Source of the DNA: a bacterium
GTDB lineage: Bacteria > Armatimonadota > Zipacnadia > Zipacnadales > UBA11051
NCBI GenBank assembly: GCA_021372615.1
Contig: JAJFUB010000109.1
Location: 17,193-81,192, forward strand
Direction: 5' to 3'
Length of the DNA: 64,000 bases
Positions 1 to 8,167 of the stretch are shown here, piece after piece. The notes under the pieces were generated by a model, which saw only the letters and a list, made by a program, of their open reading frames with translations, was not told where the DNA came from and searched no databases. How positions within the stretch are numbered: the first letter of the stretch is position 1; each line of letters opens with the position of its first letter. Both the position numbers and the translations under genes were made by a program.

Positions 1-60
1 GTCCTGCAGGGCCAGGATCTCGTCACGGGTCAGGAAGTCGTGCTGGGTGTAGTCAGACAT
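1..60 (-). CDS. Partial CDS, N-terminus only; product unresolved
   Basis: The first 20 codons of a minus-strand gene run off the left edge. The protein begins MSDYTQHDFLTRDEILAL. An AGAGGAG Shine-Dalgarno lies about 7 bases before the ATG whose first base is 60, so the start is well supported. An opening that reads as a short acidic stretch followed by 'LT-x-x-x-I-x-A-L' is seen in phytanoyl-CoA dioxygenase-like proteins, which are common next to sugar genes in such genomes. Twenty residues cannot prove this. Downstream on the same strand is the secreted hydrolase at 246-2195, transcribed toward this gene. Confidence 0.6.
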   Translation of the reverse strand, partial: MSDYTQHDFLTRDEILALQD

Positions 61-197
61 GCAAACGAAGGCTCCTCTGGGGCGCCTACAGGGAAGCGCG
101 GAGCCTCCGGTTCACCACCTTGGTTTGTTTGTGGAGAGTGTAAGGGTCAGAATACCCGAACCGGCGAGGCGTGACAAGGGGCCGGGGGGCCTGTGGA

Positions 198-218
198 GCG
201 GGGTACGCCCCCGCCCCA
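198..218. repeat. GC-rich palindrome, GTACCCC/GGGGTAC type
   Basis: This intergenic palindrome (gcggggtac ... ccccgccccac) closely matches the right half of the element at 12491-12565, apart from a two-base deletion in the loop. It lies between the hydrolase at 246-2195 and the gene entering at 1-60. The remainder of 61-245 shows no gene. It is one member of the palindrome family described in the findings. Confidence 0.6.
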
Positions 219-245
219 CAGGTCTGAGTGCTGGCAGATCGGCCC

Positions 246-2195
246 TCAAGGCGTGATCTCGTACACCTTCAACTCGAACGGCTTGAACTGCGCCGTCCAG
301 TGGGGCGCCTTCGGCTTGATGACCTCGTCGCCCAGCTTGATGCTCGACGGCTTGCGGTCCGTGACGAACGTCGCCTCGTGCTCCTGGTTCTCGTCGTTGA
401 CGGCGAACAGGTAGGCCGTCTTGCCGACCTGACGAACCGTGAAGTGCAGCCAGTCCTGCTGCAGCGTCGTGACATGCAACCGGGGCTCGATGGACAGCAG
501 CACCGGCGCCCACTGCTTGACTTCGGCCGCCACGCGCTTAGCCTCGGCCCAGCGCTGGTCGAAGACCGCCGGCTCCTTCTTCAGGTCGAACCACGAGTAG
601 TAGATCAGCCCGGTCGCGCCCTCGGTGAGGCACTGCCAGGTCATCGAGCGCAGCTCGTCATATGTAGGCGGGCGCAGGTCCTTCTTCTCCTCCTCGGTCT
701 TCTTGTAGCAGGCCCAGTTCATCACCTGCGGGACCTGCCAGACTGGGCGGCTGCCCATGACGCTTTCCACCGAGCGCTCCGTGTAGTACGCGGCGCGGCG
801 GGCCGGCGCCATGGGGATCGGGTACGGGTCGGTGCCGAGCACGTCGAAGGTCTTGCGGTACAGCTCCAGTTGGCCGACCTGGTAGAGCACAATCCAGGTG
901 GGGTGGTCCGGGTCGAGCGTCTCCATCCACTCCTGGTGGGCCTCCAGGCGCGACATGTAGTCCAGGGACAACTCGTCATTGAGATACCACGCCAGCAGGG
1001 CCGGGTGGTTGCGGAACTGCTTTGTCTTGTCCGCCATGAACGGCCGCTCGTCGTTCTGGCTCTGGATGGCCTTCGGGCACCAGGTGGTGCCATAGTAGGC
1101 GTCCTTGAGGGTGTAGATGATCTTCAGGTTCAGGCTCTGCAGCAGGTCCATCTTCTCCGGGGTGGCCCCGCCGTAGGGCATCACGCAGTTGAAGGCGCTG
1201 TCGGCGTACTGCTTCAACTCGGCCTCATTCAGGCCGCTGAAGTACATCCCCAGAGGCAGGAACGGCTTGCCGTTGACGATGAGGCGGTTGTGCTCGTCAA
1301 TGTAGGCGGGACGCTTCTGCAGGTCGCCCTCAGCCAGGACGGTCAGGCGGTACTGATCCGAGTCCAGGAGTTGGCGGTCGTCGTGACGGCGCAGGAAGAT
1401 GCGCAGCGTGTAGTCCGCCGGCTCGAGGCCCTTCGTGGCGAAGCCGACCCGCGGGGCATTGTCGGCGAGTATCAGGCGCGTGGCCCTGGCCGGGGTGATC
1501 TCACCGCGCTTGAGGAGCAGAACCGACAGCTCGGTCTGGCGCGGGGTGAGGTCATAGTCGTCGAGGCGCAGTTGCGCGGCCAGCTCGATCCGCTTGGTCT
1601 CGGGGGTGACCAGGCCCCGGTAGTTGGGCTTCAGGAGCATTGTGCGCATCGGCGGTTCGGTGTAGCGCTTCACCTCGACGTCGTCCCACCAGGCTTTGCC
1701 GGTCATGCCCTTGCGCAGGTAGCAGACGACGCTGCATCGGGCGTTCTCGGGGATGCGGCCGGTAGTGCCGCTGACTCGCGTCCAGTCCTTCGTGCCCTTG
1801 ATCCCGCCGGGATAGGAGCCGCCGAGGTACTGGCCGTCCGGGCTCCACCACTCCAGGCAGATGGTCGCGCCGCTGTCATTGCCGACCACGTTCTCGCATT
1901 TCACCCAGACGCTGAACTCGTATATGCGGCCAGCCTGCAAAGGCAGCGGGTGGCCGCACAAGGCGTACTTGCCCGCGTCGGCGTTGACGAACTGCAGGGC
2001 CCCCGTGCCGGTGCGGACCGGGGACGTGACACAGCTGTAGACATCAGCCGGGCCGCTCCAGCCCTCGGGCTGGCCGTTGGCCCCCTTGACCTCGAAGCCG
2101 GGGTTGGTGACGAGGTTGGGCAGGTCGGCGGCGAAGCCAGCGGCGGCGAGCGAGAGGACGGCGCAGAGCAGTAGGACGCGGGTAGCCATGTGCAT
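246..2195 (-). CDS. Secreted glycoside hydrolase-like protein with N-terminal carbohydrate-binding domain
   Basis: The protein has 649 residues. Residues 1-22 form a signal peptide (hydrophobic LLLCAVLSLAAAGFA). Residues about 25-180 look like a jelly-roll carbohydrate-binding module, opening with the common NLVTNPGFE motif and ending near WWDDVEVKR. A linker beta-domain follows. From about residue 305 (LIVNGKPFLPLGMYFSG) there is a TIM-barrel resembling clan GH-A hydrolases. WYLNDE near residue 405 fits the acid/base Glu position. The nucleophile Glu is not certain; a Glu in LTEGATGLIYYSW near 522 is a candidate. Two ATGs (2195 and 2189) share one AAGGAG. Spacing is 4 bases to the first and 10 to the second, so the start is ambiguous by two codons. 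The family number and substrate cannot be assigned. It lies downstream of the GH31 gene on the same strand, but a 430-base repeat-rich gap separates them. Confidence 0.8.
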   Translation of the reverse strand: MHMATRVLLLCAVLSLAAAGFAADLPNLVTNPGFEVKGANGQPEGWSGPADVYSCVTSPVRTGTGALQFVNADAGKYALCGHPLPLQAGRIYEFSVWVKCENVVGNDSGATICLEWWSPDGQYLGGSYPGGIKGTKDWTRVSGTTGRIPENARCSVVCYLRKGMTGKAWWDDVEVKRYTEPPMRTMLLKPNYRGLVTPETKRIELAAQLRLDDYDLTPRQTELSVLLLKRGEITPARATRLILADNAPRVGFATKGLEPADYTLRIFLRRHDDRQLLDSDQYRLTVLAEGDLQKRPAYIDEHNRLIVNGKPFLPLGMYFSGLNEAELKQYADSAFNCVMPYGGATPEKMDLLQSLNLKIIYTLKDAYYGTTWCPKAIQSQNDERPFMADKTKQFRNHPALLAWYLNDELSLDYMSRLEAHQEWMETLDPDHPTWIVLYQVGQLELYRKTFDVLGTDPYPIPMAPARRAAYYTERSVESVMGSRPVWQVPQVMNWACYKKTEEEKKDLRPPTYDELRSMTWQCLTEGATGLIYYSWFDLKKEPAVFDQRWAEAKRVAAEVKQWAPVLLSIEPRLHVTTLQQDWLHFTVRQVGKTAYLFAVNDENQEHEATFVTDRKPSSIKLGDEVIKPKAPHWTAQFKPFELKVYEITP

Positions 2196-2257
2196 TCGAC
2201 TCCTTGCGATTATCCCGGCGGCCCCTTCGGGGCGCGGGGGGTATCAGGCGACGTCTC

Positions 2258-2575
2258 CCGTGGGCTTCCGCCCACGGCTACGGACGGCGGGCCCTTCGGG
2301 CCGGACGGCAACGGCAAGGCGCCGCGACGAACGCCATGGGCGTGCGCTATGTGCCATGTGTCATGCCATGTGTCATGCCATGTGTCATGCCATGTGCCAT
2401 GTGCCATGTGCCATGTGCCATGTGCCATGTGCCGTGCGCCGTGCGCCGTGCGCCGTGCGCCGTGCGCCGTGCGCCGTGCGCCGTGCGCCGTGCGCCGTGC
2501 GCCGTGCGCCGTGCGCCGTGCGCCGTGCGCCCGCGAAGCGGGCCACCGTATGTAGCCGTGGGCGGGAGCCCACGG
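2258..2575. repeat. Inverted palindromes flanking a heptamer array
   Basis: Two hairpin elements lie in inverted orientation around the tandem array. The left copy is 2258-2281 (8-bp stem ccgtgggc/gcccacgg, loop ttcc, ending CTAC). The right copy is 2552-2575 (starting GTAG, same stem, loop ggga). They are 23/24 identical as reverse complements. The gap 2196-2626 holds these elements, several smaller gggccc-type hairpins (around 2220-2240 and 2295-2315) and the tandem array. No credible gene is visible; the open frames there are repeat translations. Confidence 0.85.
2348..2530. repeat. Compound tandem array: 12-mer, then CATGTGC x6, then CGTGCGC x14
   Basis: Three perfect copies of a 12-mer (CATGTGTCATGC) fill 2355-2390. 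Six perfect CATGTGC heptamers fill 2391-2432. Fourteen perfect CGTGCGC heptamers fill 2433-2530. The two heptamers differ only at two positions, and both differences are CpG to TpG/CpA transitions. The array is intergenic, between two same-strand hydrolase genes. There are no unique spacers, so it is not a CRISPR array. Confidence 0.95.
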
Positions 2576-2626
2576 TTCGGTGCAGCCCCCTCGCGACCTC
2601 GGCGCCCCGGAGGGGCCGCCGGTGGT

Positions 2627-4849
2627 TCAGTAGAACAGCTCAATCGTCGTCAGACGGTCCACCGGGCTGTCGTCCACAGTGACCCAACCGTACCCCTCCT
2701 CATACCCCTTCTCGAAACCCTGGTCGCTGCCGTTGACGGCGACCCGTTCTGGCTCACGGATGCCGTGGAAGTTCACGTCGAGCGACCGCACCATCGGCGC
2801 GTCGGGGTACGTCCCCTCCGGCGCCCGGATCTTCACTACCAGGCGCTTGTCGGTCTGCTCGTACGACGCGCGGGTGGTGCGGAAGTGCCCCTGCTCGTGA
2901 CCGAAGGTGAGGCCGTCATCCTCGTACAGCACCGTCTCGCCGCGCTCGGCGGGCCAGAGGCTGTAGCCCTGGGCGTAGGCGCGGTCGTCGCCAACGTAGG
3001 CGTGCGAACGGTCATAGCGATGCTCGGCTTCATCCACCGGGAGGATCGCGCCGTGGCGCACCAGCAGCGCACCGTGTTCCTCGCGGTCCCTCAACTGCAC
3101 CCAGCGCCCGCCCTGGAGCGGTTTCTCTCCGAGGCTGTCGTAGTGGTGCCACAGGCCCTCGGGCAGGTAGAGCTCATCGGCGAAACAGGCGGCGAGCAGA
3201 TCGTCGCCGAGCATGAACTGCCGTAGGCACTTGGGCGCCTCGGGATCACGGGGCCACATGAGTGGCATGGGGCGCATCATGGGCACGCCAGTGCGGTACG
3301 CCTGCCAGGCAGCCGTGTACAAGTAGGGGATGAGGTCATAGCGCATGTTGGCGTAGCGGCGGAAGAACCCCTCCAGCTCCTCGCCCTGGAACCACGGGTG
3401 GCGGAAGTAGTTCCACGAGTTGAGCTGCGCCCAGGGGAGCAGGAAGCCGAAGTGGATGCCCGCCTTGGTGGTTACTTCCATGTCCACGGTGTTCATGCCG
3501 TGGCCTGACAGCGCCATGTTCAGGCACCCGACCAGGGGGCCCTCCTCGCCGCCGGTGTCGCCGGTCCAGGTAGCTGTCCAGCGCTGCAGCCCCGCCCAGC
3601 CGGCGACGGTGAAGCCGAAGGGGCGGCGGCCTGTGTGCGCGGCGAAGCCCTCGTACATCTGCTGGGAGTAGAGCATGGGGTACAGGTTGTGCATCTCGTC
3701 ATCCCGCATGCCATTGCCGTACAGGCGGTCGGGGTGGTCGAGGACCTGGTTGCTGCCGTCCTGCTTGAACCACTCGACGCCCTGGTCCACGAAGTCCTTG
3801 AGGTGCTCGAACCACGCCTCGTCGGGCTTGGTGAGCTGGTCCATGCGGCGAGCGGCGGCGAGATGCTCATCCTGCTCGAAGCCGCGCTTCTCGGCGGTGT
3901 CCGCACTGGCGCTCGCCTGCGACTGCACGCGGCGCTCGGCCTCGTACGAGACATCGTAGTCCATGCACAGCCACAGGCCCGGCTTGAAGCCCATGCGCCG
4001 CGCCGCGCGCATGAAGGTGTAGCGGCCCGGCGTGCGGTCGTAGCCGGGGACGGGGAAGCGGTCTTTGCTCCAGTCCTTGGTGATCGAGAAGTCGTAGTTC
4101 TTCTCCATCCAGCCGGGCTCGAGGCTGATGGCGTCGCACGGGATGTCGCGGTCACGGAACTTCAGGCAGTCCTCCATGAACTCACGGTCGTTGGCCTGGG
4201 TCCGGCAGATGAACCAGAGCCCGAAGGCCCACTTGGGCGGCAGCGGCGGCTTGCCCGTGATGTCCGTGTAGCGCTCGATGATCTCCAGGGGCGAGGGGCC
4301 GTGGATGAAGTAGTAGTCCAGGCAGCCGGCCGGCTGTCGGAAGCCGAACCAGTCGGGCGATGAGTGGCCCAGGTCCACGATCAGCCGCCGCGTGGTGTTG
4401 ACCAGCAGCCCGAAGCCGTCGGGCGTCCAGACGACGGGGATGGGGATGTAGCCGGTGACATTGCGGACCCACAGGTCGCCCAGCGTGCCGCGGAGTTCCA
4501 GGCGCTCGCGCTGCTGGTCGCCCAGGCCGAAGAACGTGCGGTCCGGCGGCAGTATGAAGCGCGCTTCGGTGAGGCCCTCGTCCACGGTCGGCGGCTCAGC
4601 GCTGCGGAGCAGTTCTTTGCCCGCAGCATCCGCGATGGCCACGGAGCCGTCGGCCTTGTGCATCGTGACCGTGAGGACATCGGAGCGCACGGTCAGCTCG
4701 GCGTCGGTCTCGTCGGTGCGGACGGGGACTTCCGGCCAGTCATCGCGGAAGAAGCCGTAGCGGATCAGCGGCTGCTCGGGCGGGGTCTCACCGTCGTACT
4801 GGCGGAGGCGGACGATCGCGGGGGTGAGGAAGTCAATTCGCGTAGGCAT
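2627..4849 (-). CDS. Glycoside hydrolase family 31 (alpha-glucosidase/alpha-xylosidase-like)
   Basis: The protein has 740 residues, a normal GH31 length, with no signal peptide, so it is probably cytoplasmic. An N-terminal beta-sandwich (about 1-180) includes FFGLGDQ and WTPDGFGLLVNT. The catalytic barrel follows: PPKWAFGLWFICR, then WFKQDGSN with the nucleophile Asp near residue 364, and TWTGDTGG with the acid/base Asp near residue 430. The C-terminal beta-domain runs from LPEGLWHHYDSL onward. GH31 enzymes are retaining alpha-glycosidases; which sugar this one acts on cannot be told from sequence alone. AGGAG precedes the ATG at 4849. The next same-strand gene is the secreted hydrolase at 246-2195. 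Confidence 0.93.
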   Translation of the reverse strand: MPTRIDFLTPAIVRLRQYDGETPPEQPLIRYGFFRDDWPEVPVRTDETDAELTVRSDVLTVTMHKADGSVAIADAAGKELLRSAEPPTVDEGLTEARFILPPDRTFFGLGDQQRERLELRGTLGDLWVRNVTGYIPIPVVWTPDGFGLLVNTTRRLIVDLGHSSPDWFGFRQPAGCLDYYFIHGPSPLEIIERYTDITGKPPLPPKWAFGLWFICRTQANDREFMEDCLKFRDRDIPCDAISLEPGWMEKNYDFSITKDWSKDRFPVPGYDRTPGRYTFMRAARRMGFKPGLWLCMDYDVSYEAERRVQSQASASADTAEKRGFEQDEHLAAARRMDQLTKPDEAWFEHLKDFVDQGVEWFKQDGSNQVLDHPDRLYGNGMRDDEMHNLYPMLYSQQMYEGFAAHTGRRPFGFTVAGWAGLQRWTATWTGDTGGEEGPLVGCLNMALSGHGMNTVDMEVTTKAGIHFGFLLPWAQLNSWNYFRHPWFQGEELEGFFRRYANMRYDLIPYLYTAAWQAYRTGVPMMRPMPLMWPRDPEAPKCLRQFMLGDDLLAACFADELYLPEGLWHHYDSLGEKPLQGGRWVQLRDREEHGALLVRHGAILPVDEAEHRYDRSHAYVGDDRAYAQGYSLWPAERGETVLYEDDGLTFGHEQGHFRTTRASYEQTDKRLVVKIRAPEGTYPDAPMVRSLDVNFHGIREPERVAVNGSDQGFEKGYEEGYGWVTVDDSPVDRLTTIELFY

Positions 4850-4981
4850 GGTGGTCTCCTGAAGTGTGGCAACAGCAGCAGGGGCAGGCGGGGGCGCCTG
4901 CCCGATAGGGTCGTGTCAGTTGTTCGCGGCCGGGTTCCTATCCGCCTCCGCCCTTGGCCCGGCGCCCTCTCCCGTCCCCCG

Positions 4982-5015
4982 AATCCCCAATCCCCAATCC
5001 CCAATCCCCAATCCC
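4982..5015. repeat. CCCCAAT heptamer tandem repeat
   Basis: Almost five copies of AATCCCC (equivalently CCCCAAT) run directly into the stop codon of the gene at 5015-5983. The heptamer matches the class of short tandem repeats known from heterocystous cyanobacteria. The rest of the gap 4850-4981 holds a GC-rich palindrome near 4890-4910 (ggcaggcgggggcgcctgcc) and no gene. Confidence 0.9.
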
Positions 5016-5983
5016 TACCTCACAATCCGGATGCTCGTGGCCGTGATGCGCAAGAGGCCTTCGGCGGTGTCGGGGTCGTGGACACCAAGGGCCAGAATGA
5101 GATAGCGGCTCTCCTGCACCAGGTAGGTCAGGCCGAACTGCTCGGAGGTGATGGTCTGGGCCTGCCGGCCGAGCAAGGCCAATGGCGTGCCGCCGCCGCC
5201 CGGGGCCAGCAGGGCGGCCACCTCACGGTACGCCTGGCGCGCCGCCTCGTCGGTGCCATACCGGAGCAGCGCCAACTGCAGTTGCGTGCCGTTCTCGAGG
5301 TAGTCGGCCACCAGGCCATCCCCCAACGCCGGGTTCGCGAGCAGGTCGCGCCGGTAGTAGCGCAGGGAGTTGGTGACTTGCCGGGCCTCGGGCATCAGGC
5401 GCATCATCAGCGGCAGGGGGCCGGGGAGGGGCAGGACGCTCATGACGGCCTCGGCGGCAGCCTCAGCGGTGGCCCGCGCCGGGGTGGCGGTGGGCGGCGG
5501 GGTCGTCCGCACGTAGAAGGTGTCGCGCCACACGTGATGCTGAGTGCCCGTCCAGTAGGAGATGGCCTTCAGGTTGGCCGCCTCCGAGGTCGGGGTGCGG
5601 AAGTGGGCGAAGGCGCCGAAGGCATCCAGCGGATCGGCGAACCGGAGCACCTCGACCACGACGGGGTCGTGCGGCGTCTCCGGGATGAGCTGGAGGCGCA
5701 CTCCCCAGTCGAAGCGGTAGCTCAGGACGACGGGAGCCACCTCCGGCGGCAGCAGTGCTGAGGCGGCCTGTCCCGCCGCAGTCTGCGAGTCCGGAGCCAT
5801 CGTCCAGCCCTTCAGGCGGGCCGGCAGCGGCTTCAGCCGCGCCAGGAGCTCCTCCGGGGTGGCGGGGTAGGTGGCCGGCTCGGTCTCGGACTGGGCCAGG
5901 CTGAGGGCCGCCCCGCCGAGGAGGGCCAGTAGGATTGCCACAGCCCGGCGACATGACCGCAGGCCAATCCGCGTGTGCATCAT
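5015..5983 (-). CDS. Secreted DUF6599-like protein
   Basis: The protein has 322 residues from the first ATG of the tandem pair at 5983/5980, which has AGGTG just upstream. An upstream in-frame ATG at 6019 lacks a Shine-Dalgarno. A basic, hydrophobic N-terminus (RRAVAILLALLGGAALSLAQ) is a signal peptide. The mature part has LPARLKGWTM, then a long region with DPLDAFGAFAHFRT, then repeats of LQLALLRYGTDEAARQAY and YLILALGVHD. The pattern of 'will this quantity rise, subject, residue pairs' resembles DUF6599 proteins of unknown function. It is divergent from the cobalamin riboswitch-btu operon, sharing the intergenic region. No catalytic motif is visible. Confidence 0.75.
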   Translation of the reverse strand: MMHTRIGLRSCRRAVAILLALLGGAALSLAQSETEPATYPATPEELLARLKPLPARLKGWTMAPDSQTAAGQAASALLPPEVAPVVLSYRFDWGVRLQLIPETPHDPVVVEVLRFADPLDAFGAFAHFRTPTSEAANLKAISYWTGTQHHVWRDTFYVRTTPPPTATPARATAEAAAEAVMSVLPLPGPLPLMMRLMPEARQVTNSLRYYRRDLLANPALGDGLVADYLENGTQLQLALLRYGTDEAARQAYREVAALLAPGGGGTPLALLGRQAQTITSEQFGLTYLVQESRYLILALGVHDPDTAEGLLRITATSIRIVR

Positions 5984-6090
5984 CGCACCTGCTTCCGGGA
6001 GGCAGCTTCGGGCTGCCATCGCCCCACAGACGGTAGTTCGTCCGGCGACGTGGTTTGACCTGTGCCGGGGAGGTGGTTGTGTTGCGCCGC

Positions 6091-6119
6091 TTGACGGTGG
6101 CGGCGGGGGAGGCTACAAT
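6091..6119 (+). promoter_or_regulatory. Sigma-70-type promoter of the btu operon
   Basis: TTGACG (6091-6096) and TACAAT (6114-6119) are separated by 17 bases. Transcription would start near 6126, at the 5' edge of the cobalamin riboswitch. The geometry is ideal and the downstream element fits. Confidence 0.75.
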
Positions 6120-6125
6120 CGCCGC

Positions 6126-6291
6126 TGACATCACATCGGGAAGCTGGTGCAAGTCCAGCGCTGCCCCGCAACCGTGATCGGGGACGAAAGCCACACCGCG
6201 GTCGGCATGGCCGAACGCAGGCCACCGGGCAACCGCCCGGGAAGGCGTGGCCGGTAGGATGATCCGAAAGCCGGGATACCATCTGGCGTAA
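6126..6291 (+). promoter_or_regulatory. Cobalamin (B12) riboswitch aptamer
   Basis: The conserved aptamer boxes are readable in order. They are gggaagctggtgcaa/gtcc near 6138-6157, the highly conserved ctgccccgcaaccgtgat near 6161-6178, gaaagccac near 6186-6194, and the 3' box ccgaaagccgggatacc near 6264-6280. It lies directly between a promoter and btuF, and an intrinsic terminator lies between it and the btuF start. This indicates transcriptional control: bound cobalamin would favour termination and shut off B12 uptake genes. The exact limits are approximate. Confidence 0.93.
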
Positions 6292-6350
6292 CCCAGTCAT
6301 TCCTCGAGGGCGGGAATGGCGGCTGCTTTGTGAGACTGCCCTGAGATCGT

Positions 6351-6375
6351 CCGCCGATCTCCCCGGCGGTCTTTT
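6351..6375 (+). terminator. Riboswitch expression-platform terminator
   Basis: Stem ccgccg (6351-6356) pairs with cggcgg (6364-6369), followed by TCTTTT. It lies between the cobalamin aptamer and the btuF Shine-Dalgarno, the expected position for a regulated intrinsic terminator. The stem is short, so the stop may be weak without flanking pairing. Confidence 0.65.
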
Positions 6376-6392
6376 GTGCTTACAGGAGCCGT

Positions 6393-7361
6393 ATGATACG
6401 CAAGCGCTTCACCGTGCTGATGGTCGCCGCAGCGGTTGTGGCTGTCTCAGGCTGCACGAGGCAGTCCCCGCCGCCCGCGCCGGTCGGCACCCCGGGGCCC
6501 CAGGCCTCGTCCGGCTTCCCCCTGACCGTGACCGACGCGCTCGGCCAGCAGGTCACGCTGCCGCGCCCCCCGCAGCGCATCATCAGCCTGGCCCCCAGCC
6601 TCACCGAGATCATCTTCGCCCTGGGCCTGGGTGAGCGGCTGGTCGGCGTCACCGAGTTCTGCCTGTACCCGCCCGAGGCGCTGCGCAAGGAGAAGATCGG
6701 GGGGTATGTGAACGCCAGCCAGGAGAAGATCGTGTCGCTCCGGCCGGACATCGTACTTGCCACGCGCGGCACCCCGACAGGCTTCATGGACGGCCTGCGG
6801 AAGTTCGGCCTGGCGGTCATGGCCGTGGACCAGACCAGCTACGGGCAGGTCATCGCCAGCATGGAGAGCATCGCGCAGGTGTGCGGCGTGCCCGAGGCCG
6901 GGCGCAAGCTCGGCGGTGAGCTGCGGCATGTGCGGCAGGAAATCACGGCCAAGACGCAGCCCCTGCGCGCCGACCAGCGCCCTCGCGCGCTGCTCGTATT
7001 GTCTCTGCAGCCGCTGTTTGTGGGCGGCCCCGGCAGCTTCCAGCGCGAGATGCTCGAAGCGTGCGGGGCGAGTGAAGTGTCGGGCCTGCAGAAGCCCTTC
7101 GGCGCCCTGTCCGAGGAGGCCGTCGTGGCAGCCGACCCGCAGGTCGTGATCTTCCCCAGCAATGACAATGGCCAGACCGTGACCGTGGACGGACAGCTCA
7201 AGCGTCTGCGGGCCAGCGCCGCCTGGCGCAGTGTGGCGGCGGTCAAGAACGGTCGCGTCGTCGTCGTCAACGTGGACTACATCAGCATCCCCGGGCCGAG
7301 GCTGGTGCTGGGGTTCCGCGAGCTGGCCCGGCAACTGCACCCGGAGCTGTTCGCGCCATGA
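6393..7361 (+). CDS. btuF: Cobalamin ABC transporter substrate-binding lipoprotein BtuF
   Basis: The protein has 322 residues. A lipoprotein signal ends in the lipobox VSGC with Cys21 as the lipidated residue, followed by a Pro-rich linker. The periplasmic-binding domain shows PPQRIISLAPSLTEIIFALGLG, then LRPDIVLA and VDQTSYGQVI, typical of the BtuF/FecB (type III, helical backbone) fold. The role is to capture cobalamin or cobamides at the cell surface and deliver them to BtuCD. AGGAG lies 5 bases before the ATG. The stop overlaps the btuD start (ATGA), so translation is coupled. The riboswitch upstream fixes the substrate as a corrinoid rather than a siderophore. Confidence 0.93.
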   Translation: MIRKRFTVLMVAAAVVAVSGCTRQSPPPAPVGTPGPQASSGFPLTVTDALGQQVTLPRPPQRIISLAPSLTEIIFALGLGERLVGVTEFCLYPPEALRKEKIGGYVNASQEKIVSLRPDIVLATRGTPTGFMDGLRKFGLAVMAVDQTSYGQVIASMESIAQVCGVPEAGRKLGGELRHVRQEITAKTQPLRADQRPRALLVLSLQPLFVGGPGSFQREMLEACGASEVSGLQKPFGALSEEAVVAADPQVVIFPSNDNGQTVTVDGQLKRLRASAAWRSVAAVKNGRVVVVNVDYISIPGPRLVLGFRELARQLHPELFAP

Positions 7362-8167
7362 CCGACGCCCCCGGCCCCCTGCTCCGGCTGCAGCACCTGA
7401 GCGCGTCCTACGACGTGCGGGAAGTGCTGCGCGGGCTGGACCTGGAGATCCCGGTGGGGCAACTGGTGGGCCTGCTGGGGCCGAACGGGTCGGGGAAGAG
7501 CACGCTCCTGCGGGTCATCGCCGGGCTGCTGGGGGCCTCACACGGCACGGTGGCGCTGGCGGGGCGGAACCTGGCACAGTACGGCGCCCGCGAGCGCGCA
7601 CGGCGGGTGGCGCTGGTGCCCCAGTCCGTCGCTCTCCCCTTCGCTTTCTCCGTCTTCGATGTCGTCGCCATGGGCCGCCACCCGCACCTGGGACTGCTCG
7701 GGGCCGCCGGGCAGCGTGACTTCGCGGTCATCCACGAGGCGCTGCGGCAGACCGACTGCCTCGATCTACAGGAGCGGCTGGCGACGGAGCTGAGCGGGGG
7801 TGAGCTGCAGCGGGTCATCATCGCCCGGGCGCTGGCGCAGGAGCCGCAACTGCTCCTGCTCGACGAGCCTACCGCGCACCTGGACCTGAACCACCAACTC
7901 GACATCGCGCGCCTGCTGCGGCAACTGAACCGCGAGCACGCGATCACCGTGCTGTGGGTGTCGCACGATGTGAACCTGGCGGCGGAGTTCTGCGACCGGC
8001 TGGTGATGCTGCAGGCCGGGCAGATCGTGGCCGACGGCCCGCCGGAGGCTGTCGTGACCAGCGACATCGTGGAGCGCGTGTACGGCCTGCGGGCGCCGGT
8101 CAACCCCAACCCGCTCTCCGGGAGGCCGCAGATTGTGCTCAGTGGCGCCGGGGGGGACGCACCATGA
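7358..8167 (+). CDS. btuD: Cobalamin ABC transporter ATPase BtuD
   Basis: The protein has 269 residues. Walker A GPNGSGKST is at 41-49, the signature LSGGELQR near 146-153, and Walker B LLLLDEP near 166-172 followed by the D-loop TAHLDL and the H-loop His in WVSHD. This is the nucleotide-binding subunit of an iron/B12-type importer. It acts with the membrane protein at 8164-9207 and the lipoprotein at 6393-7361. It overlaps both neighbours by four bases (ATGA), a tight translationally coupled operon under the cobalamin riboswitch. Confidence 0.93.
   Translation: MTDAPGPLLRLQHLSASYDVREVLRGLDLEIPVGQLVGLLGPNGSGKSTLLRVIAGLLGASHGTVALAGRNLAQYGARERARRVALVPQSVALPFAFSVFDVVAMGRHPHLGLLGAAGQRDFAVIHEALRQTDCLDLQERLATELSGGELQRVIIARALAQEPQLLLLDEPTAHLDLNHQLDIARLLRQLNREHAITVLWVSHDVNLAAEFCDRLVMLQAGQIVADGPPEAVVTSDIVERVYGLRAPVNPNPLSGRPQIVLSGAGGDAP

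Noticed and set aside
228..2174. A 648-codon plus-strand open frame over the minus-strand hydrolase
   Set aside because: It is the antisense shadow of 246-2195. Its translation is Arg/Val/Leu/His-rich and has no motif, while the minus strand has a signal peptide and hydrolase motifs. High GC makes long antisense frames common here.
2348..2530. CRISPR array
   Set aside because: The repeats are 7 and 12 bases long with no spacers and no cas genes. It is a simple tandem array.
2077..2682. Open frames through the heptamer array (translations such as repeated Arg-Ala-Pro-Cys-Ala-Val-Arg)
   Set aside because: They are translations of the repeat. Both strands and all frames stay open because the 7-mer has no stop codon. 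No ribosome site or conserved start.
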